Assembly (NCBI GenBank): GCA_031402435.1
Contig: JANNSJ010000018.1
Coordinates: 84,473-148,472, forward strand
From: UBA11986 sp031402435
Lineage (GTDB): Bacteria; Bacteroidota; Ignavibacteria; UBA10030; UBA6906
Direction of reading: 5' to 3'
DNA length: 64,000 bases
Part shown: in pieces, positions 24,717 through 32,796 of the stretch
How the letters are laid out: each line of letters starts with the position of its first letter
Position numbering within the stretch: the first letter of the stretch is position 1
Notes under the pieces: model-generated
The model's input: only the letters and a program-made list of their open reading frames with translations
Databases searched by the model: none
What the model was told of the DNA's origin: nothing
Translations under genes and position numbers: made by a program

Positions 24717-24905
24717 GTGAAATGCAGAGTGATATTCAAGTCATCGTGTGCTCGCCGCGAAGTCGCAACGCTGGTGGATGGGGTAAGGCAATCTGGAACG
24801 TACAGAGTGGAATGGAATGGCTCGGGTGTTGCCAGCGGTGTGTATTTTTACAGGCTCCAAGCGGGTGGTCTTGTAGAGACGAAGAAGATGATGTTGTTGC
24901 GGTAG
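24717..24905 (+). pseudogene. Truncated T9SS sorting-domain fragment
   Basis: From about 24756 the frame encodes REVATLVDGVRQSGTYRVEW ... ASGVYFYRLQAGG ... KMMLLR, the last 49 residues of a T9SS sorting domain. The sequence before it (VIVCS in another frame) still resembles the usual YDVLGREV at the DNA level with one base lost, so the reading frame is broken. No QNYPNPFNP part or catalytic domain precedes it; the hicBA pair begins 39 bp upstream. It is the tail of a former secreted protein gene. Confidence 0.75.
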
Positions 24906-24930
24906 CATTTCGTCGTATCGCTTCGCAAGC

Positions 24931-24972
24931 AAAAGCGTCCCGCACATCGTGCACGGGACGCTTGCCTTTTTC
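24931..24972. terminator. Rho-independent terminator
   Basis: AAGCGTCCCG ... CGGGACGCTT followed by GCCTTTTT, 26 bp after the T9SS fragment stop. The stem is ten base pairs and GC rich. It probably served the now broken gene. Confidence 0.85.
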
Positions 24973-25184
24973 GCGCCCGGATCTGGATGATACCGCCAAC
25001 GTTGATGAGAGGTGATATGGGCTTGCGGAGAGTCACTGGTATCGGGGAAAGGCAATGGAACTTTGCTCTTACTTCAAGGGGATCATCCACCTTGCTTGTC
25101 TCAACCGCTTTCGCTACGTTTCTTCCACAATTCTGCTGCCACTGTTGTTGCTGCACACCGTACTTCTTTGAACGAGAGTTCTTG

Positions 25185-28100
25185 ATGGTTACTCACTCTC
25201 ATCTTCGGTTGATAGTTTACGCCTTGGGTGCAGCGTTGCTGCTATCCTGTGTTTTTGCGACGGCCTTTTCCCAACCCACCGATTTCCAATTCGAACGCCT
25301 CACAATCAAGGATGGACTATCGAATAACAGGGTCATATCCATATGCCAGGATAGTCTCGGCTTCATGTGGTTCGGGACGGAGGACGGATTGAATCGGTAC
25401 GACGGGCGCACAATCAAAGTGTACCGACGGATCGAAGGAGACAGCACTTCGCTGCAATTCAATTATGTGCGGGCTATTCATACGGATCAGAACGGAAATC
25501 TGTGGGTGGTCGCAGGGGCCCTTCACAGATATGACAGGGAAAACGATAGGTTCATCAGATATTCACCCGACCCTGACAGTCCGAAGAGCCCTCAGGGACA
25601 CGTGATGTGCGTTTTCATCGATCAGTACGGAATTCTATGGATTGGCAGTGAAGCTGGTCTCGACAGATTTGATCCCGGCACGGAAGTCTTCAGCCGGATA
25701 GATATCGGTGGTCCAATGACAATTCTGTCGATGGCAGACGATCATGATGGAAATCGCTGGCTTGGAACCAACCTTCCCATGGTGATCAGGCTGAACAAGA
25801 ACACACTCCAATTTGAACGCCTTCCAGATCCCCGTCTTCTAGAAGTCCACCAGCTCTATGCAGACAAGTCGATAGTCTGGATAGCGGATGGGACGGGACT
25901 CTATCAGGTCAATCCTCAGGGCAAACCTAAAGTAGATAGTACAAGACGTGGTTCGGTGATGGCGGTTTGCGAAGACGGTGAGGGGAGATTCTGGTTAGGG
26001 ACGTTTAGCGAAGGACTGGAACTGTTTGATCGAACTACTCGCTCGTCAATTACATTCAGCCACAGTTCCTCGGATTCAAGGAGTCTCTGCAGCCCCTTCA
26101 TCGAAGGGCTGCATGTCGATCGGCAGGGAAATCTCTGGGTTGCTACCTCGCATGGTATCAGCTTCCTAAGCAATTGGAGGAAGAAGTTCAGGCACTTTGT
26201 GCACAACACAGACAATCCCAACTCAGTTGTGGATGGAGAAGTCCATGCGATAATGGAAGACTCTCGTGGCGACCGATGGATTGGCACATGGGGAGGTGGG
26301 TTGAGTCGATGGGATCATCGAACAGGGATTCTCCAGAATTACAAACAAGAAGGTGGTCTGCAACCGTGGCTTTCTGATCTCTACGAAGACCGGAACGGTA
26401 CGGTGTGGATCGGGTCAAATGGATTCGGGGGCCTTCTAAGGTGGGATCAACAATCAAAGACCTTTTCCCAAGTGTCCTTGGATGTTCCCGGGAAGCGGAG
26501 AAACGCGGCCGTTGCGATTCTGGAGGATAGCCATGGCGCGTTCTGGGTTGGAACGGGCGATGGAGTGTGGGTATACGATAGACGAACAGGAGGAAAACGG
26601 TGGTACACCATTGACACCGCGGGTTCGCGGCAGGTTTGGGAAATCTACGAAGACCATGGGCGGAGAATCTGGTTAAGCACATCAAGCGCCAGCGGCGGTT
26701 TGTACGAATACGATCGTGTTCACGACCGGTTCGTCCGGCAACATGACGTGGCTGCATGGTCAATCCATGAAGATAGAACAAACAGGATGTGGCTAGGCAC
26801 GTCGCAAGGGTTGATGCGCTTTGACCAGAACTCAGATTCGCTCGTTTCCGTGCTGACGGATAGCAATGGACTCAGCGGAGAGAATGTCTTCGGGATACTG
26901 GAAGATAATCAGAGCAACCTGTGGCTCAGCACAAACAAAGGGCTGACAAAGTTTAATCCCGATTCACGTGCGCTTCGGAACTACGGTATCAATGATGGAT
27001 ACCCATTCTCTGGAATCACGCATCAAGGATACGGATACCATGGATACCACAAGGGAAGGAATGGAGAGATGATGTTCGGTGTTGGGAATGGCTTTGTGGT
27101 GTTTCATCCCGATGATATCAGGGATAATCCCAATGTCCCTGCGATTGTGATTACTGACTTCAAATTGTTTAATGAGTCAGTTGGGATTGCCCCGGATTCA
27201 CCTTTGAAAACGAATATCACTGAAGCCAAATCCATCTCTCTCTCCCACAACCAGAATATCATCTCATTTTCGTTTTCGGTGTTGGATTATACAATTACCG
27301 CAAACAATAAGTATGCGTACCAACTTGAGGGCTTTGACGAGGACTGGGTGCATGTCGGTACACGCAACTTTGCTCAGTATACAAACCTCTCACCCGGTAA
27401 GTATACTTTCAAAGTGAAGGGTTCAAACAGTGACGGGGTGTGGAACGAGAGGGGGACGTTTATCAACATCATCATCACTCCGCCCTGGTGGAAGACAATA
27501 TGGGCATATCTTGGATACGGTTTTGTGATCGTTGGCCTGTTCTACTCCATTCGCCGGTCCGAGAAGCACCGGGACGGATTGAAGCATCAAGCTGAGCTTG
27601 AACATGCTCGGGCGGAGAGCCTTCAGGAAGTCGATAGCCTGAAGAGTCGCTTCTTTGCCAACATCTCGCACGAGTTCCGCACGCCGCTCACGCTGATACT
27701 GGGACCAATTAGCAAATGGCGAGAGTTGTTGGCGAGGATGGGAACGATCCAACGTCATCCTGAGCGCACCCTGAGCGAGCGAAGCGAACCGAAGGGGGAG
27801 TCGAAGGATGTTCTGAGCAGGGAACATGCTTCGACTCCGTCCCAACTGGGAAGCGTTGAGACTGCGCTCAGCATGACGCGTATAGTTGGTGAATTGCCCA
27901 CCGACCTCGGAATGATGGAGCGCAATGCCCAACGTCTCCTCCGCCTCATCAACCAACTGCTCGATCTCTCCAAGTTAGAGGGCGGAGCAATGAAGCTGCA
28001 GGCAAGCCGGGGAAACATCGTTGCCTTCGTGAAAGGCCTTGCGTCCTCATTTGAATCATCGGCTAACGTAAGAAGAGTTACAATCGACATTCGGGCAGAG

Positions 28101-29411
28101 AGAGATGACGTTGAAATGTACTTCGACAGAGACAAGATGGAGAAGATACTCACGAATCTGTTGTCCAATGCGTTCAAGTTTACGCCAGAGGGAGGGAGGG
28201 TGGAAGTAAATGTGCTGTGTAGGGGCGGATCGCGATCCGCCCCTACGGAACACAAATCCGTCGAGATCACCATCGCCGACACAGGCATCGGCATACCGGC
28301 GGATGAGCTGCCCCGTGTGTTCGACCGGTTTTACCAGGTGGACAGTTCCCAAACACGAGAGCACGAAGGCTCAGGCATCGGTCTTGCACTCACGAAGGAA
28401 CTTGTGGAATTGCACCACGGCAGCATCAGTGTCACGAGCGAAGTGGGGAAGGGGACGGAGTTCACGGTACAGCTACCATTAGGTCGAGATCATCTCAAGG
28501 ATGAAGAGATCATTGACGAAGAAGACTCTCAGCTGAGAGTTGAGTCATTGCGAGCGACTGACCTGTCCGCCATCTCTTTGGCGGAAAGGAGCGAAGCAAT
28601 CCCACATATGGATCAGATTGCTTCGGCACGAGAAAACGTACCTCGCAATGACACGACGCCCTTGGTTCTTGTGGTTGAAGACAACGCCGACGTCCGTGCA
28701 TACATGAGAGAATATCTTGTCACAGGCTATGATGTGCAGGAAGCCCACGACGGCGCAGAAGGAATTGAGAAGGCAAAGGAGATCATCCCCGATCTCATCA
28801 TCAGCGACGTAATGATGCCGAAGAAGGACGGCTATGAGCTGTGCAAAGCATTGAAATTGGACGAGAAAACCAGCCACATCCCAATCATTCTCCTGACAGC
28901 TAAAGCAGGGATTGAGAACAAAATCGAGGGACTGGAAACCGGCGCCGATGATTATCTGACGAAGCCATTCGATGCGAAGGAACTCCTTGTCCGTGTCAAG
29001 AACCTGATTGATCTCCGGCGGAAACTGAGAGATCGGTTCAGTGTCGGACAAGTTCTCAAACCCGGAGACATTGCAGTCACCTCGGTTGATGATGCATTCC
29101 TGCAGAAAGCAATGTCGCTCGTCGAGCAGCGCATGGGAGATGAGGAGTTCGGCGTGGAGCAAATGCGGAATGAACTCGGCATGAGCCGAACGCAGCTTCA
29201 CAGGAAACTCACAGCCCTCACAAACCAGTCCGCGGGCGACTTTATCCGCTACATGCGTCTGCAACGATCGAAGGACCTGCTGAAGCAGAATGCAGGAACG
29301 GTGTCGGAGATCGCCTACCAGGTTGGATTCAACTCTGTTGCCTACTTTACCAAGTGCTTCCGGGAACAGTTTGGCGTTGTGCCTTCGGAAGTGCGCACCC
29401 CAAAAGCGTAA
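25185..29411 (+). CDS. Hybrid two-component system regulator (propeller sensor, kinase, receiver, AraC HTH)
   Basis: A 1408-residue hybrid two-component protein. It has a signal peptide (1-30), a two-component propeller of repeated LWIGT/GLNRYD units (about 30-680), a Y_Y_Y domain (about 690-765) and a membrane helix (about 771-790). The histidine kinase has His829 (FFANISHEFRTPL), N box NLLSNAFKF, and GIGIPADEL and GSGIGLAL. A receiver domain (about 1159-1280, phospho-acceptor Asp near 1208 in IISDVMMP) and an AraC-type HTH (about 1300-1405) follow. Such proteins usually sense polysaccharide fragments and act directly on promoters. Three dispersed repeats are accommodated inside the coding sequence: after the H box, within the HATPase domain, and in the kinase-receiver linker. 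ATG 25185 is chosen because the signal peptide starts there. Confidence 0.88.
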   Translation: MVTHSHLRLIVYALGAALLLSCVFATAFSQPTDFQFERLTIKDGLSNNRVISICQDSLGFMWFGTEDGLNRYDGRTIKVYRRIEGDSTSLQFNYVRAIHTDQNGNLWVVAGALHRYDRENDRFIRYSPDPDSPKSPQGHVMCVFIDQYGILWIGSEAGLDRFDPGTEVFSRIDIGGPMTILSMADDHDGNRWLGTNLPMVIRLNKNTLQFERLPDPRLLEVHQLYADKSIVWIADGTGLYQVNPQGKPKVDSTRRGSVMAVCEDGEGRFWLGTFSEGLELFDRTTRSSITFSHSSSDSRSLCSPFIEGLHVDRQGNLWVATSHGISFLSNWRKKFRHFVHNTDNPNSVVDGEVHAIMEDSRGDRWIGTWGGGLSRWDHRTGILQNYKQEGGLQPWLSDLYEDRNGTVWIGSNGFGGLLRWDQQSKTFSQVSLDVPGKRRNAAVAILEDSHGAFWVGTGDGVWVYDRRTGGKRWYTIDTAGSRQVWEIYEDHGRRIWLSTSSASGGLYEYDRVHDRFVRQHDVAAWSIHEDRTNRMWLGTSQGLMRFDQNSDSLVSVLTDSNGLSGENVFGILEDNQSNLWLSTNKGLTKFNPDSRALRNYGINDGYPFSGITHQGYGYHGYHKGRNGEMMFGVGNGFVVFHPDDIRDNPNVPAIVITDFKLFNESVGIAPDSPLKTNITEAKSISLSHNQNIISFSFSVLDYTITANNKYAYQLEGFDEDWVHVGTRNFAQYTNLSPGKYTFKVKGSNSDGVWNERGTFINIIITPPWWKTIWAYLGYGFVIVGLFYSIRRSEKHRDGLKHQAELEHARAESLQEVDSLKSRFFANISHEFRTPLTLILGPISKWRELLARMGTIQRHPERTLSERSEPKGESKDVLSREHASTPSQLGSVETALSMTRIVGELPTDLGMMERNAQRLLRLINQLLDLSKLEGGAMKLQASRGNIVAFVKGLASSFESSANVRRVTIDIRAERDDVEMYFDRDKMEKILTNLLSNAFKFTPEGGRVEVNVLCRGGSRSAPTEHKSVEITIADTGIGIPADELPRVFDRFYQVDSSQTREHEGSGIGLALTKELVELHHGSISVTSEVGKGTEFTVQLPLGRDHLKDEEIIDEEDSQLRVESLRATDLSAISLAERSEAIPHMDQIASARENVPRNDTTPLVLVVEDNADVRAYMREYLVTGYDVQEAHDGAEGIEKAKEIIPDLIISDVMMPKKDGYELCKALKLDEKTSHIPIILLTAKAGIENKIEGLETGADDYLTKPFDAKELLVRVKNLIDLRRKLRDRFSVGQVLKPGDIAVTSVDDAFLQKAMSLVEQRMGDEEFGVEQMRNELGMSRTQLHRKLTALTNQSAGDFIRYMRLQRSKDLLKQNAGTVSEIAYQVGFNSVAYFTKCFREQFGVVPSEVRTPKA
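27753..27878. repeat. 126-bp palindromic repeat in frame within the kinase gene
   Basis: The ends CGTCATCCTGAGCGCA and TGCGCTCAGCATGACG are inverted with one mismatch, and an inner hairpin pairs GGAGTCGAAG.ATGTTC with GAACAT.CTTCGACTCC. The length is exactly 42 codons and the element starts on a codon boundary. It encodes residues 857-898 (RHPERTLSERSEPKG ...), between the H box and the second dimerisation helix. The CGTCATCCTGAGCG ends look like a common dispersed repeat type. Confidence 0.88.
28219..28246. repeat. 28-bp perfect palindrome in the HATPase coding region
   Basis: GTAGGGGCGGATCG / CGATCCGCCCCTAC is a perfect palindrome encoding about CRGGSRSAPT, between the strand VEVNVL and VEITIADTG. 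It belongs to the GTAGGGGCG family also seen at 21354. The reading frame stays open through it. Confidence 0.88.
28544..28652. repeat. Dispersed repeat GTCATTGCGAG...CTCGCAATGAC in the kinase-receiver linker
   Basis: Inverted ends GTCATTGCGAG and CTCGCAATGAC enclose two inner hairpins, CCGCCA...TGGCGG (28567-28584) and CGAAGCAATC ... GATTGCTTCG (28591-28625). The encoded residues (about 1120-1156) are low in conserved character and lie just before the receiver domain. A degenerate relative lies at 21402-21475. Confidence 0.85.
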
Positions 29412-29479
29412 AGACACATCGTTCTGCGATTCCGATTTATCACGCCCTCTACCTCTAATAGACGCGGGTGAAAAGCCTC

Positions 29480-29575
29480 AACCACAGAGAACGCGGAGGT
29501 CGCGGAGAAGCGATCTTTTGTTTTTTTGTTCCTGTTTCAATTCTTTTCTCCGCGCTCTCAGTGTTCTCTGCGGTT
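29480..29575. repeat. Inverted repeat of the AACCACAGAGAAC type
   Basis: The arms AACCACAGAGAACGCGGAGG (29480 onward) and TCTCCGCG...TTCTCTGCGGTT (to 29575) are imperfect inverted copies separated by a T-rich loop. It begins about 70 bp after the hybrid kinase stop in a 531-bp gap and may form a large hairpin in transcripts. Confidence 0.8.
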
Positions 29576-29650
29576 AAATCTTCTAAGATGGGTTTTTAAC
29601 TGTACCTCTATTCCCTCGTAAACCGCACCTCTTTCCTCCCTTTCCTTTGA

Positions 29651-29687
29651 TGGAACGTACGTTATACACTTTGGAACACGAGTGATA
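29651..29687 (+). promoter_or_regulatory. Paired TGGAAC element, copy 2
   Basis: TGGAAC-GTACG-TTATA (29651-29666) and TGGAAC-ACGAG-TGATA (29672-29687) start 21 bp apart, with the same order (TTATA then TGATA) as copy 1 at 21727. The bases linking the two units are also similar (CACTT here, ACCTT there). Confidence 0.6.
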
Positions 29688-29801
29688 GCCCGCGCGACTT
29701 GAGTCGTCGTTTCCCCAAAATCAGCCAATCAAATCTGTTTCCGCCAGTTTTTCGTTCCACTGAGATCCATCGCAAGCCATAATCCATCTCCTGCATTGGA
29801 G

Positions 29802-29838
29802 TGGAACATGAGTTATAGAATCGGAAACCCCCGTGATA
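29802..29838 (+). promoter_or_regulatory. Paired TGGAAC element, copy 3
   Basis: TGGAAC-ATGAG-TTATA (29802-29817) is followed 21 bp on by GGAAAC-CCCCG-TGATA (29823-29838), a slightly degenerate second unit. It lies 104 bp upstream of the first small lipoprotein gene. The rest of 29576-29942 has no gene. Confidence 0.55.
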
Positions 29839-29942
29839 TATCCCCACCCCTCCGATTGTGTTAATTGTCCCCGGACGTTGACAGAAGACCAAAGCAACAT
29901 TAACCAACTCATCAAATCCACAATCAACACAAGGAGGTAGTT

Positions 29943-30470
29943 ATGAAACGTACAACAAGTATTCTCGCAGCCGTCGTTGCAACAGTTCTTGTGGGATGCC
30001 AGGAGAACAGCATCACCGATCCAGTCGCTGTGGGGGCATCAGAAACTCTGCAACTGTCAAAGACCCAGCCGGTAAATTCTCTTGCTCTTAATGCGATCTT
30101 GCACGAGCCAGGACACCTGCACAATTCTTTTGTCGAGATTGCTGGCGCCGCTGCATATCAGGCAACCGTCGTTCCACTCGACCCCATACCGCCGAATCCA
30201 CAGTATGCTATCAGGTTGAATTTGACGTCCGACGCGACACTCAGGCCGTATAACTCGAATGGTCCTGTCTGGAGTATCTCCGGCTCATCGGAAGAATGGG
30301 CGGCCATGCCTGAGGGCGGTGCAGCCTTTGTAACAAGGCGCTATCAAATTGAAGGTAGAAGTGACGGAATGCTTCTCACTCTGAAATTCCGGGTGACTCT
30401 CACCAGCGTTGAACTGAACGGCATGTGGCTCGAACTGCCGCGAACAGAACATCCTGAAGATCTTGATTGA
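29943..30470 (+). CDS. Small lipoprotein, paralogue 1 of 3
   Basis: A 175-residue lipoprotein (lipobox VLVGC near residue 19, then QENS..DPV) preceded by AAGGAGG. The mature domain is strand-rich with no recognised family; it contains YQIEGRSDGMLLTLKF and ends ELPRTEHPEDLD. The next two genes share the start MKR(T/S), the GCQ lipobox, the following Asn/Asp-Pro segment and a Leu-Ser-Lys-like motif. The three look like paralogues of one transcription unit. It lies 104 bp downstream of a paired operator-like motif. Confidence 0.65.
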   Translation: MKRTTSILAAVVATVLVGCQENSITDPVAVGASETLQLSKTQPVNSLALNAILHEPGHLHNSFVEIAGAAAYQATVVPLDPIPPNPQYAIRLNLTSDATLRPYNSNGPVWSISGSSEEWAAMPEGGAAFVTRRYQIEGRSDGMLLTLKFRVTLTSVELNGMWLELPRTEHPEDLD

Positions 30471-30537
30471 AAGAAAGAAGTGAATTGCTCAAACCTAAAT
30501 TCCATTAACCCTACTACAATCCAAAACGGAGGTATCT

Positions 30538-31020
30538 ATGAAACGCACAATGTTTGCGCTCACCATCACCCTTATGGTAATCATTGTTGGTTGCCAGGAG
30601 AGTAACGTGAATGGACCGTCTGCGACTGCCGTTCCCCAAACAGGCCCTCTTTCCAAAGCCGTACTGGGCAGCAACAGCAACATCATCATTCTGGAAGCAA
30701 CAGTCGTTGACGCGGGCACCAATGAACAATACTCTGTTTCAGGTCAGGTTAAATACGGTGTGACACAGCTACCGATCATGAGAGAGGATCTTTTTGACGT
30801 AGTGCTGGACACTCAAGCCAAGGTCAAACAATTGGACCCCACGGAAAGAGGATGGGCTGTGAACAACAATAGTTCGGAACGGGTTAATCTCACCGGTCGG
30901 ACATCGGCGACTGTTGACAAATGGTACTTTCTTCAGGGAGGTCCGAATTCACGATACCTGCATGTTCGATTTGATGTGACTGCAACAACTGTTTCAGTAA
31001 GCTCTGTCAGTATTGAGTGA
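30538..31020 (+). CDS. Small lipoprotein, paralogue 2 of 3
   Basis: A 160-residue lipoprotein (MKRTMFALTI...IIVGCQESN) preceded by CGGAGG. The mature part has a variable linker (VPQTGPLSKAV) and a strand-rich domain with SGQVKYGV, SGRTSATVDKWYF-like and LHVRFDVTATTVSVSSV segments. The C-terminal strand pattern (VRFDVTATTV) parallels LKFRVTLTSV in the first protein and ITFQIDRDNI in the third. Function unknown. Confidence 0.65.
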   Translation: MKRTMFALTITLMVIIVGCQESNVNGPSATAVPQTGPLSKAVLGSNSNIIILEATVVDAGTNEQYSVSGQVKYGVTQLPIMREDLFDVVLDTQAKVKQLDPTERGWAVNNNSSERVNLTGRTSATVDKWYFLQGGPNSRYLHVRFDVTATTVSVSSVSIE

Positions 31021-31053
31021 TTTTTTGCCTATTCCAGCAAAGGGAAGTAGTAA

Positions 31054-31539
31054 ATGAAACGCTCAATGTTCGTGGTCGTCGGTTTCATAGCGGTAGCTAT
31101 TCTTGGCTGCCAGAACACACGTACTGATCCGGAAGTCAGTTCAGCAACGCCGGTGGATGGTCTTCCGAAAGCTATGTATCCATTGGTTAGGACTCCACTC
31201 AACGGAAAGCCAAGGGAGCCATATCCAAACTCCGGCTTGGTTTTCGATATCGACGGCTTTGTGGATTACTTCTTGGTGAACGAGAACGGCAATGGGAACC
31301 TCTTCAACCTGCATTTGGCGGCCAACGGCAGGCTTACACCTCGCGCCGACGACCAAATAGTCCTTGTCCTCGCTTCTTTTTCAAATCACGTCGTGAGTGT
31401 CTCGGAAGAAGGAGTGGCATTTCAGGAAGTCCGCTATCTGTTTCCGGAACGGAATGATAGGCTCGCACTCTTCATCACGTTCCAGATAGACCGGGACAAC
31501 ATTGAAGTTGTAGATATGTTGCTTGATTTCATCGAGTGA
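31054..31539 (+). CDS. Small lipoprotein, paralogue 3 of 3
   Basis: A 161-residue lipoprotein (MKRSMFVVVG...ILGCQNTRTDPE) with an AGGGAAG ribosome site. The mature domain ends LALFITFQIDRDNIEVVDML, in line with its two upstream paralogues. It is followed by a terminator shared with the convergent aldolase gene. Together the three genes may encode periplasmic or surface proteins of one process that cannot be named. Confidence 0.65.
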   Translation: MKRSMFVVVGFIAVAILGCQNTRTDPEVSSATPVDGLPKAMYPLVRTPLNGKPREPYPNSGLVFDIDGFVDYFLVNENGNGNLFNLHLAANGRLTPRADDQIVLVLASFSNHVVSVSEEGVAFQEVRYLFPERNDRLALFITFQIDRDNIEVVDMLLDFIE

Positions 31540-31560
31540 GTCGAACAAGCTACTGTTCTT

Positions 31561-31596
31561 AAAAAACAAAAGCGCCCTGCTCAGGGGGCGCTTTTG
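31561..31596. terminator. Bidirectional terminator between the lipoprotein trio and the aldolase gene
   Basis: AAAAGCGCCCTG-CTC-AGGGGGCGCTTTT has A and T runs on both sides, between two convergent genes. Confidence 0.9.
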
Positions 31597-31623
31597 TGCT
31601 TTCCAAAGGATGAACTTCCTGAG

Positions 31624-32676
31624 TTACGCCACCGTCACTTCCTTCGCCAGGTATACATCCTGAATCGTGTTCAGAATCTTCACGCCATCCTTCATCGGTT
31701 TCTGGAATGCTTTTCGACCTGAGATCAGTCCCGTTCCGCCAGCACGCTTGTTAATGACCGCGGTTTTCGTGGCATCTGCGAGATCGTTCTCACCCGCAGC
31801 GCCCCCTGAGTTGATCAATCCCGCCCTTCCCATGTAGCAATTGGCAACCTGGTAGCGTGTAAGGTCAATGGGGTGGTCGGAGGAGAGTTCCGAATACATC
31901 TTCTTGTGACTCTTCCCAAAGTTCAACGCTGTGAAGCCGCCATTGTTCTCCGGCAGCTTTTGCTTGATGATGTCTGCCTCGATTGTAACACCGAGATGGT
32001 TTGCCTGTCCGGTAAGGTCGGCGGAAACGTGATAGTCTTTCTCTTTTGTCTTGAAGGCGTTGTTGCGTGTGTAACACCATAAAATCGTCGCCATTCCCAT
32101 CTCGTGAGCGTATTTGAATGCAGAGCTCACTTCCTGGATCTGTCGCTTTGATTCCTCTGATCCAAAATAGATTGTTGCACCAACTGCCACAGCACCCATT
32201 TCAAACGCCGTATCAATATCACCGAACATGATCTGATCAAAGCTGTTCGGGTAGGAGAGGAATTCATTGTGGTTAATCTTCACGATGAATGGAATTTTGT
32301 GCGCATACTTCCGTGCCACTGAACCAAGCACCCCGAACGTGGAAGCCACTGCATTACATCCTCCTTCGATGGCAAGCTTCACGATGTTCTCGGGATCGAA
32401 GTACATGGGGTTTGGGGCGAACGATGCGCCGGCGGAGTGCTCAATCCCTTGATCGACGGGAAGAATGGACAGATATCCCGTTCCGCCAAGACGACCATTG
32501 TCGAACATTTGTTGGAGACTGCGCAGGACTCCTGGCTTCCGGTCGGAGGGAATGAAGACGCGGTCGACAAAGTCCGGTCCGGGCAAATGAAGTGATTCCT
32601 TGGGAATTGTTTTGCATTGATGCTCGAGCAGGTTCTTTGCGTCAGAGCCGAGCAGTTGTTCTATATCCTTAATCAT
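31624..32676 (-). CDS. fbaB: Class I fructose-bisphosphate aldolase (DhnA/FbaB type)
   Basis: A 350-residue archaeal/bacterial-type class I aldolase that interconverts fructose 1,6-bisphosphate with dihydroxyacetone phosphate and glyceraldehyde 3-phosphate through a Schiff-base lysine. Recognisable segments are LPVDQGIEHSAG near the N-terminus, PFIVKINHNEF (lysine), GATIYFGSEES and the phosphate-binding NSGGAAGENDL. It probably works with the class 1 FBPase at 34522 and the reversible phosphofructokinase at 10450. A 3' fragment of a second copy lies at 21542-21601. Confidence 0.9.
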   Translation of the reverse strand: MIKDIEQLLGSDAKNLLEHQCKTIPKESLHLPGPDFVDRVFIPSDRKPGVLRSLQQMFDNGRLGGTGYLSILPVDQGIEHSAGASFAPNPMYFDPENIVKLAIEGGCNAVASTFGVLGSVARKYAHKIPFIVKINHNEFLSYPNSFDQIMFGDIDTAFEMGAVAVGATIYFGSEESKRQIQEVSSAFKYAHEMGMATILWCYTRNNAFKTKEKDYHVSADLTGQANHLGVTIEADIIKQKLPENNGGFTALNFGKSHKKMYSELSSDHPIDLTRYQVANCYMGRAGLINSGGAAGENDLADATKTAVINKRAGGTGLISGRKAFQKPMKDGVKILNTIQDVYLAKEVTVA

Positions 32677-32796
32677 GCGTTGATCTCCTCAATAGCATAC
32701 TGGTGGATAAGTTAGAGTTCGGGGATTGGCAGTTCTGTGGATTCAGAAATACACACACTACAAAATATGTAAAACGGATGAGAAGATAAAGAGGCG

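Noticed and set aside
24987..25184. 66-residue extension of the hybrid kinase
   Set aside because: It is Cys-rich and out of character, with the signal peptide starting only at 25185.
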